A stretch of 24,673 bases of DNA, taken from the NCBI GenBank assembly GCA_017999075.1, contig JAGOBX010000005.1, forward strand, positions 1 through 24,673, read 5' to 3'. Of the stretch, positions 6,427 to 13,972 are shown one piece after another; positions within the stretch are counted from its first letter, which is position 1, and each line of letters starts with the position of its first letter. The DNA is from JAGOBX01 sp017999075 [NCBI: Candidatus Babelota bacterium] (lineage in GTDB: Bacteria; JAGOBX01). The notes under the pieces were generated by a model that did not search any database, was not told where the DNA came from, and worked only from the letters and a program-made list of their open reading frames with translations. The translations under genes were made by a program, and so were the position numbers.

Positions 6427-7332
6427 TTATTCCCAGAGTCCGAAAATTTTATTTTTATCAATTTCCGGTTCGTTTTTATTATACATTCTGGTCATTGAAA
6501 ACGTGTTTTTAAAATTATATTTTTTAGCGAGTAATAATGCTGCCGGATTATTTTCCGGAATATCCATGAATACAGGTTCGCCAATTTTTATAAAATTTAC
6601 CGCATAAGAAAAAATATATTCGGCTGTTTCAAAATTATCTGCATATAATGGTTCAAACCGATACCCGCAGAAAGCTTTTTTTAATACCCCATATCCGCAA
6701 ATATTATTTTCTGAATCTTTAACGCAAAAACTGAACGATTGAGACTGAAAAATCCATAACCTTATTAATTTAGATCTGTCCGCAGGAAAGCAGCATCTGT
6801 CATAATTTATAATTTTGTTGAAATAAATAAAATTATTATCTATTGGAATTATTTTATAATCATCTGATAAATTACTGATTTTTAAATCATGCTGTTTAAC
6901 ATAACAATATCTATTTATGTTAAACGCCGGTTTAAAACCGAGGAACCCGTAAAATTTAACTTTGTTCTTAACAGCATTTATACTTATATTCCTATCTTTG
7001 ATATGCGCAAGAAATTTCCAGCCGAGTTCAGCTCCAAGCAATTTATTGCGAAATTCTTTTTTTACTATAAAAACTCCGGCAACAGCGAAATTATTTTCGT
7101 AAAAAATTGAAAAAACAAATCCTATAGGTTCATCATTATAAACTCCCATAAAAAAACCTGAAGGATCAGTTTGATAATATATATCCGCGTCATTAATGCC
7201 TGGATTCCAATTTTCATCGATGGTCCATTTAACTGCAATATCAATGTCGTTTCTACATGGTCTTAAAACAGTAATTTTACTATTGTTTATAAATTTATTT
7301 TTTAATTTTTCTTTATTAAGAACATCAAACAT
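6427..7332 (-). CDS. Two-domain GNAT family N-acetyltransferase
   Basis: A 301-residue cytoplasmic protein with two GNAT-like halves. The N-terminal half (about 18-125) holds the acetyl-CoA-binding block VAGVFIVKKEFRNKLLGAELG, similar to the V-x-x-x-x-R-x-x-G-x-G/A motif but with KLLGA in place of a perfect RGxGxG/A. The C-terminal half, from DRCCFPADRSKLIRLW (about 174) to FSMTRMYNK near the end, matches the second domain of the YitI-like GNAT group. GGAG lies 9 nt upstream of the ATG, and the gene begins 13 nt after the radical-SAM stop, so the two are co-transcribed. The acceptor substrate is unknown. An association with products of the radical-SAM enzyme is inference from the operon. Confidence 0.85.
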   Translation of the reverse strand: MFDVLNKEKLKNKFINNSKITVLRPCRNDIDIAVKWTIDENWNPGINDADIYYQTDPSGFFMGVYNDEPIGFVFSIFYENNFAVAGVFIVKKEFRNKLLGAELGWKFLAHIKDRNISINAVKNKVKFYGFLGFKPAFNINRYCYVKQHDLKISNLSDDYKIIPIDNNFIYFNKIINYDRCCFPADRSKLIRLWIFQSQSFSFCVKDSENNICGYGVLKKAFCGYRFEPLYADNFETAEYIFSYAVNFIKIGEPVFMDIPENNPAALLLAKKYNFKNTFSMTRMYNKNEPEIDKNKIFGLWE

Positions 7333-7345
7333 GGTTTCATCTCCA

Positions 7346-8974
7346 CTATTTTTTTACCGGGTCTGAATCTGTAAAATCAGAACTAATTACGGCTTGATTA
7401 AAATAAACTGTTCGCTGAATTTCCGGTTGGATAGAATGTCCGTCATTTAAAAATTTTCTGTATTTTTTTCCTTTAAAAATTAAATATTCCGATAATATCC
7501 GGTCTTTTAAGTCTGGTTTTCCGACAATTTTAATTGAATCGTCAATCACTTTTTTTATAAATTTTTTATGATTTTCGAATTGGGCAAGTTTTAGAGATGC
7601 AATGATGAACGGTAAATAATTTTTTATTTCAGAATATATTTTTTTCAGTCGTTTATTATGAAGTGGATCTCCGTCAAATTTTTTTGAATAATGAAATCCT
7701 TTTATATTGACAGCAACTTTGCGGATCATACTTGGACCAAATCTTTCGTATTCTGTTTTATATGCGTATTCTCTAATCATTTCCGACTCAAGTGGCGTGA
7801 ATTCAGGATGGTAGTGAGCAAGTTGTTTCAAGCCGTTTCGTTCTTCAAGAGGGACAGCGTCAAATATTCTATTTTCATCGCGCATTTTTTTATAAAGTTT
7901 TGTTCCTATCAGAGGTAAATACAGCATATATTGGTAATACGGAGAATTTAATGAGTATGCCCATTCTATATCCTTATAAATATTATTTTTTTTATGATTA
8001 TCATGGCAAAGCAACATAGAAGTTATAGTTGAAATGCCGGCATCTAAAATTTTACTGATTAACACAGGCAGTTCTTCAATTGTATTTTTTTTATAATCTG
8101 AAAATTGCGATTCAACTCCTATCCATATTAAATCAATTCCCGCGCGTGAAATATCAAATATTGAATTTTTCATAATTTCGTCAAATGCTGAAAAAACGCT
8201 GAAATCCACAAAACCGTCTATTTCAGTTTGACATTCAGTTAATATATTAAGAATATTCTTATTGTTTTGAAATAGATTTTCATCTCCTACAAATAAAATC
8301 TTGTCAGCTTTTTTTTCACGGCACAGATACAATATGTAATCTTTTATTTCAGCACTGTTCATAAAACTTATTTTTTTACCGAAAAATGCGGATGTCATGC
8401 AAAAATCGCAATTATTATCGCACCCGAGCGAATTGGATATAATATAACCTAATTTTTTTTTAATTTTTTTTCCGAATATCACAGGATTAAATGAATAAAT
8501 ATCTGGATGTTTAAATTTTAAATTTTTAATGCCTAATAATTCCTGCATAAACGAAATACCATCGCCTTTACAAATATAATCTGCAGCGGTAATTTCTTTC
8601 AAATTTGGAATCAGTGTTCCTGTCCCGCCCAATATTATTTTACTTGACTGCGAATATGATTTTATAAGTTCGCACATATGTTTTGTTTTTAAAAAATTAG
8701 GCTGTATAAATGAAATTCCGATATATTCATATTTATTTTTTTTTATTTCTTCAATGAATCCGGAAATTGAAGGAAAATCAAGAACTGTAATTTCACAGCC
8801 TGTTAAATTATTCGCTATCAGATGCAACCCGTAACTTGAATAATTTATAAACGGAACAAAAATATCCTGAAAACTTAAAATTTGCGAACGCAGTAAATCC
8901 ATTGGCATTTCTTTACGTGTAAATTGATTATCTGTTGCAAATGGCTGAAATACCGAAGTTAATAATATTTTCAT
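7346..8974 (-). CDS. Radical SAM protein with N-terminal cobalamin-binding-like domain
   Basis: A 542-residue enzyme of the B12-binding radical SAM class. Residues 1-150 form a Rossmann-like region with the hallmarks YIGISFIQPN, KIILGGTGTLIPN and ADYICKGDGI, but the cobalamin ligand motif DxHxxG is absent; YSSYGLHLIAN occupies the usual first-helix region. The radical SAM core follows with Cys185, Cys189 and Cys192 in GCDNNCDFC, expected to hold the 4Fe-4S cluster, and later DLIWIGVES. The C-terminal ~150 residues are not assignable. The reaction cannot be predicted; such proteins carry out methylations, ring contractions or C-C bond formation. No Shine-Dalgarno sequence is visible, and a perfect A/T palindrome (8975-8991) sits directly before the start codon. 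It leads an operon with the GNAT gene. Confidence 0.88.
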   Translation of the reverse strand: MKILLTSVFQPFATDNQFTRKEMPMDLLRSQILSFQDIFVPFINYSSYGLHLIANNLTGCEITVLDFPSISGFIEEIKKNKYEYIGISFIQPNFLKTKHMCELIKSYSQSSKIILGGTGTLIPNLKEITAADYICKGDGISFMQELLGIKNLKFKHPDIYSFNPVIFGKKIKKKLGYIISNSLGCDNNCDFCMTSAFFGKKISFMNSAEIKDYILYLCREKKADKILFVGDENLFQNNKNILNILTECQTEIDGFVDFSVFSAFDEIMKNSIFDISRAGIDLIWIGVESQFSDYKKNTIEELPVLISKILDAGISTITSMLLCHDNHKKNNIYKDIEWAYSLNSPYYQYMLYLPLIGTKLYKKMRDENRIFDAVPLEERNGLKQLAHYHPEFTPLESEMIREYAYKTEYERFGPSMIRKVAVNIKGFHYSKKFDGDPLHNKRLKKIYSEIKNYLPFIIASLKLAQFENHKKFIKKVIDDSIKIVGKPDLKDRILSEYLIFKGKKYRKFLNDGHSIQPEIQRTVYFNQAVISSDFTDSDPVKK

Positions 8975-8991
8975 AATATTTTAAAAATATT
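8975..8991. repeat. A/T palindrome abutting the radical-SAM start codon
   Basis: AATATTTT and AAAATATT flank a single central A. The palindrome touches the ATG at 8974, where a ribosome binding site would be expected. It could be an operator or a translation-limiting structure. Confidence 0.45.
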
Positions 8992-9089
8992 GGTTTTTAA
9001 ATTTTGAAACTGTAATATGGAACTGTTTCCAAAATATATTTATATATTTTTTTACAAAATAAACTTATGGTTTATCAATATATAAATTT

Positions 9090-9162
9090 TGCAAAAAATG
9101 GCAGAACTGCCATTTGGAAACATTCCCCATATTGCATTTTCTGCACTGTTTTCATTATATAT
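9090..9162 (-). ncRNA. Candidate ~70-nt small RNA or attenuated leader
   Basis: Defined only by a strong promoter (9169-9197) and an intrinsic terminator (9091-9115) on the same strand. The predicted RNA includes GGGGAATGTTT and a possible TGCA-gaaaa-TGCA hairpin, then the terminator stem. Two readings are possible: an independent small RNA, or a leader whose terminator controls read-through to the radical-SAM gene. I recognise no Rfam family. The remaining sequence from 9198 to 9302 shows no feature I can support. Confidence 0.4.
9091..9115 (-). terminator. Rho-independent terminator, minus strand
   Basis: AATGGCAG (9097-9104) and CTGCCATT (9107-9114) form a perfect stem. Read on the minus strand, the stem is followed by ATTTTTTGC, a canonical U-tract. 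It lies about 190 nt downstream of efp, about 50 nt downstream of the predicted start of the short transcript at 9162, and 117 nt upstream of the radical-SAM gene. Confidence 0.65.
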
Positions 9163-9192
9163 GAAAAAAATATATAATTAAGGGGAATGTTT
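9118..9192. repeat. 11-bp inverted repeat with nested A/T hairpin
   Basis: AAACATTCCCC (9118-9128) is the exact reverse complement of GGGGAATGTTT (9182-9192). Between them ATTATATAT (9154-9162) pairs with ATATATAAT (9170-9178). The right outer arm falls within the spacer of the promoter at 9169-9197, so the repeat could be an operator (one arm at the promoter, one near +40) or an RNA-level switch. Confidence 0.6.
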
Positions 9193-9197
9193 GTCAA
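9169..9197 (-). promoter_or_regulatory. Consensus sigma-70 promoter, minus strand
   Basis: Read on the minus strand: TTGACA (9192-9197), a 17-nt spacer, then TATATT (9169-9174). The -35 is a perfect consensus. Transcription should begin near 9162 and run toward the terminator at 9091-9115 and, if that is passed, into the radical-SAM/GNAT operon. Confidence 0.7.
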
Positions 9198-9302
9198 TAG
9201 TATTTGGGAATATCTTCAAACACGAGCGTTTGGATTATACCACAGTGAACCAAGATTTTTGAGTCAGAAAATTATATTGTTTAAAAATACACATTTGATA
9301 TG

Positions 9303-9866
9303 TTAAGCACGGCTGACATATTCGCCAGTTCGCGTATCAACTTTTATTTTAGTATCATTATCCACAAATAAAGGAACCTGTACTTCAAGTCCTGTTTCAA
9401 GTTTTGCAGGTTTTAAAACTTTTCCCGTAGTATCTCCTCTTTCTCCAGGTTCAGTATATACAACGTTTAGAACAACAAAATTCGGCATAGTAATTGTTAC
9501 AGGCTGACCATCATATAGACAAATCACCACCTCCATATTTTCAAGAAGGTAATAAACAGCATCTCCAATCAGGCGTTTGTCAAGCTGATATTGTTCATAG
9601 TTTTCTATATCCATAAACGTATAGAATTCAGAATCATTATATAAATATTGCATTTTCCTTACTTCAAGATATACATCGTCAAGTTTATCAGGACTATGAA
9701 AAGATTTTTCTAAAATAGAATGATTACTTAAATTCTGAAATTTAACCCGATAAATAACTTCCGTGCGCGCTTCTTTTGGCTGGTTAAAAGAAATTTTTAC
9801 AACACTGTATAATTGATTATTTATTTTTACAACTTTTCCTTGTCTAAGCTCTGTAACTTGAATCAT
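9303..9866 (-). CDS. efp: Elongation factor P with an elongated, Arg-containing loop
   Basis: Translation factor (187 residues) that relieves ribosome stalling at proline stretches by binding between the P and E sites. All three domains are present and the end KVDTRTGEYVSRA is the classic EF-P C-terminus; KPAKLETGL and TEPGERGDT are further family blocks. Unusual is the domain I loop that normally carries the modified residue: FNQPKEARTEVIYRVKF (27-43) is two residues longer than PGKG-type loops, has no KPGKG, and puts Arg34 close to the tip. Its length and PxxxR layout resemble the EfpL/YeiP loop, although the C-terminus is that of true EF-P. No EpmA, EpmB, YmfI or EarP gene is nearby. GGAG precedes the ATG at normal spacing, with its own promoter at 9912-9940. 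Confidence 0.95.
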   Translation of the reverse strand: MIQVTELRQGKVVKINNQLYSVVKISFNQPKEARTEVIYRVKFQNLSNHSILEKSFHSPDKLDDVYLEVRKMQYLYNDSEFYTFMDIENYEQYQLDKRLIGDAVYYLLENMEVVICLYDGQPVTITMPNFVVLNVVYTEPGERGDTTGKVLKPAKLETGLEVQVPLFVDNDTKIKVDTRTGEYVSRA

Positions 9867-9911
9867 ATAAAAACTCCTATGATAATATTATCAATAAAAT
9901 CAAGCGTCAGA

Positions 9912-9940
9912 AATATATAATTAATATCTGATATTTTCAA
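9912..9940 (-). promoter_or_regulatory. Promoter upstream of efp, minus strand
   Basis: Read on the minus strand: TTGAAA (9935-9940), 17-nt spacer, TATATT (9912-9917). The predicted leader before the efp ATG (9866) is about 39 nt and contains the GGAG ribosome binding site. The promoter lies in the 99-nt gap after the TPR gene, so efp can be transcribed apart from the upstream operon. Confidence 0.5.
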
Positions 9941-9965
9941 GATTTTTTTTAATTATTAAGTGTAT

Positions 9966-10823
9966 TTATTTTTTCATTCTGTTTATTTCATAGATATATT
10001 TTGCAGAAATATCCCTGTATTCATTGAATAATTTTGAATTATGAAAACAATCCAATGCATTATTCATATTATTCAACTTATAGTTACATAATCCTTTTAA
10101 AAAATATAGTTCTGCAGAATCCCCGAAATTTTCAGTTATGCCGTCTGCTATTAATAAAGCTTGAGAATACAGTTTCATTTTAAAATAAATTTTAACTTTT
10201 AACATCATGCACCCATTATCTTTTTTTAAATGCAAGGCTTGTTCGATATATTTTAATGCTTGTTCAAAATACCCGTTAACATAATATATGTTTGCTGTTA
10301 CAGTTAAAATTCTCATATCATTTTTTTCAACATTCAATATTTGTTCATAGTATTTAACTGCTTCTTCGTACATACCGGAATATGCATATAAATCAGCTGT
10401 AAATTCTAATATTCTCAAATCCGAATTTCCAAGAGCAATTTTTTTTTTTAAAAACATAATTGCTTCTTCGTGTTTATTAACAGATATAAACGTTTTAACA
10501 ATATTGCCGATCAAATCAATACTGTCCGGATTCAGCAATAATCCTTTATTGTACGCGTCGAATGCTATTTCAGGTTTATCGGACAAAGCGTAAGCATTTC
10601 CTAAATTTAAATACAGGAGGTGATGTTTTATCGTCGGATCATTTTTCAAAAAAGATTCAAGATCATCTATAACGCTCTGATATTTTTTTTCTTTAAATTT
10701 AAGAGAGATTTCGTTCAACAATTTTTTCTGGCGCAATGATAATTCATAGGAATCGGCATTTAAAATACTGCAGGATATAATAATTAATACCAGGTATTTA
10801 AATAAATTATTTAATATTCTCAT
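9966..10823 (-). CDS. Exported TPR-repeat protein
   Basis: A 285-residue protein built largely of tetratricopeptide repeats (for example GNAYALSDKPEIAFDAYNKGLLLNPDS and DLYAYSGMYEEAVKYYEQIL, in consecutive ~34-residue units from about 30 to 275). These form protein-binding superhelices. The N-terminus (MRILNNLFKYLVLIIIS) is a signal sequence. IISC at 15-18 weakly fits a lipobox, so it could be a lipoprotein, whereas NADS just after fits signal peptidase I cleavage. It is the last gene of the eight-gene minus-strand run, 31 nt after the Hpt gene. No catalytic domain. Likely role: scaffold or co-factor in the periplasm for the membrane proteins of the same operon (inference). Confidence 0.8.
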   Translation of the reverse strand: MRILNNLFKYLVLIIISCSILNADSYELSLRQKKLLNEISLKFKEKKYQSVIDDLESFLKNDPTIKHHLLYLNLGNAYALSDKPEIAFDAYNKGLLLNPDSIDLIGNIVKTFISVNKHEEAIMFLKKKIALGNSDLRILEFTADLYAYSGMYEEAVKYYEQILNVEKNDMRILTVTANIYYVNGYFEQALKYIEQALHLKKDNGCMMLKVKIYFKMKLYSQALLIADGITENFGDSAELYFLKGLCNYKLNNMNNALDCFHNSKLFNEYRDISAKYIYEINRMKK

Positions 10824-10854
10824 TTTTGAATAATACAGGATTATTCCGGCATAT

Positions 10855-11970
10855 TTATTTATAATTATCTATTATAGAATTAATATTACCGTACATTTGT
10901 TCATCTTTTTTTATAATATAATCGCAATATTCTTTTCCGAGAATGACAGAATCACTTTCGGATGAAAGAAGTACAGTAATTATATTTCTGGGAACAAACG
11001 ATAATTTTATCAGCGCGCACAGTCCTGAGCCGCTGAAAAATTCTTCCACATAATTTACAACAACAATATCAGGTTTAAATTTTCTTATATATTCAAGCGA
11101 AGATTCAATATTATCTATATATTCGACAGCAACTTTTTTTTTTTCAAGATGAACAGATATTATCTGCTTTATAATAACCGATTTCAAAACAAATAAAATT
11201 CTTGTTTTTGCTTTGATTGGCAATGCTGATGACTGATTTTCTGCGGACATCTCATTTTTTTTTAACGTATCGGATTGAGGTATTTCTGTTGCTGCTGATT
11301 TTATATCAGAATCAACAGATCCAGAATGTTGAAAAAATGATGAAGGCTGAGTTCCGTCAGATACATTGTTTAATTTAGTTTGCTCTGCATTAAAATCTGT
11401 TTTTTTAGAATTTTTTATTACTTCAAACACAGTGTTTTTATTATTAGAACTATTGTTTTTTATTTCATCTCCGTCTTTTTTTAAATTTTTTTCTGTGCCA
11501 GATGACTGTGGAATAGATATATTCTGTTTGCTAGAACCAGAATCTTTTTTTACTGTTTGCGCAGCTTGACTGGTTTTTATATTCAAATTACGTGAAGCAA
11601 TTTTAATTAGTATATCATCAATATCATAATTTTCAGCGTTTATACGTTCAAATATATTGTTCGCATAATCAATGTAAGCGAGAAGTATATCAATGTTATA
11701 TTCATCAATTTTTGCTTGTTTGGTTTGTTCCAGAATTTTTATGTTATCTTCAAATTTTTGAAAAAGTTCTGATATGATATGTATTCCATATGACCCGGCG
11801 CTTCCTTTTATATTATGCGCTATGCGCTTAATAAGCAAATAATCTACATTTTGTTTACCTTCAAGAAGAAGCGCTTCAAGTTTATGAAGCTGTTCAGCAA
11901 CTTCTTTTATATAGTCCTGTATTAAACTTACATAATCAGGATCTATGTTAATAGGTTTCTTTTCACTCAT
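10855..11970 (-). CDS. Hpt domain protein with degenerate receiver domain
   Basis: A 371-residue signalling protein. Residues 8-115 form an Hpt four-helix domain with the phospho-acceptor His52 in the canonical HNIKGSAGSYG. A low-complexity Ser/Asn/Lys linker spans about 130-252. Residues 255-371 have a CheY-like fold (KPDIVVVNYVEEFFSGSGLCALIK, then VLLSSESD and YIIKKDE), but the phospho-acceptor Asp is Asn306 and the N-terminal acidic pair is replaced (RILFVLKSV), so it should not be phosphorylated in the usual way. The Hpt part could receive phosphate from a hybrid kinase elsewhere in the genome. Its start overlaps the end of the kinase-like gene by 8 nt, indicating coupled translation. No histidine kinase gene is in the window. 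Confidence 0.82.
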   Translation of the reverse strand: MSEKKPINIDPDYVSLIQDYIKEVAEQLHKLEALLLEGKQNVDYLLIKRIAHNIKGSAGSYGIHIISELFQKFEDNIKILEQTKQAKIDEYNIDILLAYIDYANNIFERINAENYDIDDILIKIASRNLNIKTSQAAQTVKKDSGSSKQNISIPQSSGTEKNLKKDGDEIKNNSSNNKNTVFEVIKNSKKTDFNAEQTKLNNVSDGTQPSSFFQHSGSVDSDIKSAATEIPQSDTLKKNEMSAENQSSALPIKAKTRILFVLKSVIIKQIISVHLEKKKVAVEYIDNIESSLEYIRKFKPDIVVVNYVEEFFSGSGLCALIKLSFVPRNIITVLLSSESDSVILGKEYCDYIIKKDEQMYGNINSIIDNYK

Positions 11971-12562
11971 ATTTTAAATCCAAAGTTTTCATTACTTTTT
12001 TTATAACTTTATCCGGAGATTTGTCGGCATCAATAACGTGAACTTTTTTGTCGTGGTTAGCTTTATGCCATTCTACAAGATATTCGTACATCTGCCTTAT
12101 TATGTCAGTACTTACTTCCACATCAGGAGTATTTCTTGCAATTTGACGTTTATAAGATAATTCAAACGGTATCATTAGTCTTATGAAAAAATCAGGGAAC
12201 ACAAGTTTTTTTTTAATTTCAGGATAGTTGTTTAAAAAGTATTCATCCTTCAAATGTTTTGAATATGACCAGTGAACTCCTATATGAGATTCTTCAAGTA
12301 TAACGGCATTTTTTATTCCTTTTGAATTAAATTCGTTTTTTTTATTTTCTATATCTTTCTGGCGGATGCAAATCTCTTCAGCAAGCGAATCCGTTAATTT
12401 ATTTCTATCAACCAGTATATTCAATTTATGTTTTCTGACGATTTCAGTAGTCAATTCAGGAAAATAAAAAAAATTTTCAGGAAAATAAATTTTTAAAAAA
12501 TTGGAAACTTCAGATTTTCCTGTAGCAGGCAATCCTTCAATTATAATATGTTTAACACTCAT
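11963..12562 (-). CDS. P-loop kinase, deoxynucleoside/thymidylate kinase-like
   Basis: About 199 residues with a Walker A motif (GLPATGKS) directly after the first strand KHIIIEG, as in nucleoside and nucleotide kinases. A later acidic EESH segment and an Arg-containing helix (KRQIARNTP) could be the DRx-like and lid regions. Substrate uncertain: a (deoxy)nucleoside is most likely, but other small molecules are possible. Two in-frame ATGs exist. The first (12571) overlaps the STAS stop as ATGA but lies only 1 nt after the AGGAG. The second (12562) is 10 nt after AGGAG (12573-12578) and begins MSVKHIII, so it is preferred. Its place between a STAS and an Hpt gene is unusual for a salvage enzyme. 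Confidence 0.7.
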   Translation of the reverse strand: MSVKHIIIEGLPATGKSEVSNFLKIYFPENFFYFPELTTEIVRKHKLNILVDRNKLTDSLAEEICIRQKDIENKKNEFNSKGIKNAVILEESHIGVHWSYSKHLKDEYFLNNYPEIKKKLVFPDFFIRLMIPFELSYKRQIARNTPDVEVSTDIIRQMYEYLVEWHKANHDKKVHVIDADKSPDKVIKKVMKTLDLKYE

Positions 12563-12567
12563 AATTG

Positions 12568-12912
12568 TCATACTCCTTTTAAATAATTTACTGCTGATTC
12601 CACATCTTCAAAAACAGAAATATATTTATCGATGGGTATGATTTCAAGTGATCTTTTAACAACATTTTTCATATTGCATATTGCTATATGTGTTTGAATT
12701 CCTTTATCTTTATACTCTACATATTTTTTCAATATTACCCCTATTGTCGAACTGTCAATAGCTTTTGTATTTTCAAGATTAATAACAAATTTTCCGGTTA
12801 TTTCAGACATAATTTTTTTGAACTCCACAAATTCTTCATCTTTAAAACCTATTCCCAGTTTTGCAGGAGTTTCAACTATTGAAACATTCTCGTTTTTTTG
12901 AATATTAAGCAT
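12568..12912 (-). CDS. STAS domain protein, anti-sigma factor antagonist-like
   Basis: A 114-residue single STAS domain of the SpoIIAA/RsbV type. FVINLENTKAIDSSTIGVILKKY (about 42-64) is the family core; Ser54/Ser55 in IDSSTIG correspond to the regulatory phospho-Ser site. Such proteins act in partner-switching with a Ser kinase/anti-sigma factor, releasing a sigma factor or another partner when dephosphorylated. No RsbW/SpoIIAB-like kinase or PP2C phosphatase is present in the window. GGGAGA lies 11 nt before the ATG, and the gene follows the PASTA gene by 28 nt. Partner unknown. Confidence 0.88.
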   Translation of the reverse strand: MLNIQKNENVSIVETPAKLGIGFKDEEFVEFKKIMSEITGKFVINLENTKAIDSSTIGVILKKYVEYKDKGIQTHIAICNMKNVVKRSLEIIPIDKYISVFEDVESAVNYLKGV

Positions 12913-12940
12913 AATTCAAATATCTCCCTGTTAAAATAAT

Positions 12941-13972
12941 TTATTCGATATTTTTAATTTCGTCAAGAGTTCCATCAACATATACTTTTATTTTCCCGCT
13001 TCCTGAAACCGATATCTTGACAAACAATTGTTTTGCTGCCGGTTCTGTGTTGTCATAAACTATTTTTTCTCCAGTGCTGTCTTCAACAATTATTTTAATT
13101 CTTTTTTGATTCATATAATTCGGTGTCGTATAAGGAAATATCATATATCTTATCTGCTGCTGATTCTGTGAATCCGCAGGTCTTGCATTATAAAATATTT
13201 TTACCACACCAGATTCTTTCAATTTTTCACCAGGCGCAGGTTCCTGTTTCAAAATTTGATTTGCGGGTTTATGCCTGTTATACAACGGTACTTTTTCAGA
13301 AGTTAATTTTAATTCTGTTAATTTTATTTCAGCGCTTATAATATCAGAACCTACAAGTTCAGGCACAACTATATAAACAGATTCTTTTCCATTGCTTATG
13401 ACTAACGATATTTGGGTTCCGGATTTAATTATATCTCCGGGTAGAGGAGACTGAGACAAAACCACTCCTTCAGGAGCAACTTCGCTGAATACCCTGACTG
13501 GAGGTTCTATTTTAAGCACCTGAGTTGATTTCATCTGTATTGTCCTGAGAATATTTACAGCTTCGTTATACTGAAGATTCTGCACATTTGGCATAGTTAT
13601 CAGTTCAGGTCCGTCACTCACATATAAAGTGATTTTACGATGTCCTGAATCACGCACTCTGCTTCCTTCAGGAGGCCATTGAGAAATAACCACATTTTTA
13701 GCTACAGATTCGGAATGCTGTTTTACAACATTCATAGTTAAATTGGTGGATTTCAAACTTTTTTCAACTTCAGCAAGAGCTACATTATGAAAAGACGGGA
13801 TCTGAACCTCGTCAAAACTCGTATATTTTATAAATCCGACATATATAATTATTCCCGATAATGCAATAAATATTATATAATTTCTAAATATTCTGCATAT
13901 TATTGAAATAAAAGTCGGTTTTCTCAATACTTTTTGTTTATTCGCCATTCTGGTTTTCACTGTTGTAAACAT
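12941..13972 (-). CDS. PASTA-domain membrane protein without kinase
   Basis: A 343-residue bitopic membrane protein: basic cytoplasmic N-terminus, TM at about 31-49, then three PASTA units at about 55-121, 124-196 and 201-262. Each shows the usual VPxLVG...A...L and ...P.pG..v..G..v..... pattern. A C-terminal beta-rich module (about 275-340) resembles the extra domain after PASTA repeats in clostridial PrkC kinases. PASTA domains bind muropeptides or beta-lactams, normally as the sensor of a Ser/Thr kinase or PBP; here no enzymatic domain is fused. Two starts are possible: ATG at 13972 (35-nt overlap with the TPR gene) or ATG at 13948 (MANKQKV, 11-nt overlap). Neither has a clear ribosome binding site; coupling is likely. 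Confidence 0.85.
   Translation of the reverse strand: MFTTVKTRMANKQKVLRKPTFISIICRIFRNYIIFIALSGIIIYVGFIKYTSFDEVQIPSFHNVALAEVEKSLKSTNLTMNVVKQHSESVAKNVVISQWPPEGSRVRDSGHRKITLYVSDGPELITMPNVQNLQYNEAVNILRTIQMKSTQVLKIEPPVRVFSEVAPEGVVLSQSPLPGDIIKSGTQISLVISNGKESVYIVVPELVGSDIISAEIKLTELKLTSEKVPLYNRHKPANQILKQEPAPGEKLKESGVVKIFYNARPADSQNQQQIRYMIFPYTTPNYMNQKRIKIIVEDSTGEKIVYDNTEPAAKQLFVKISVSGSGKIKVYVDGTLDEIKNIE

Noticed and set aside
9075-9155. 26-codon minus-strand frame inside the candidate small RNA (leader peptide?)
   Set aside because: No Shine-Dalgarno sequence, and the frame runs through the terminator stem, so a leader peptide cannot be supported.
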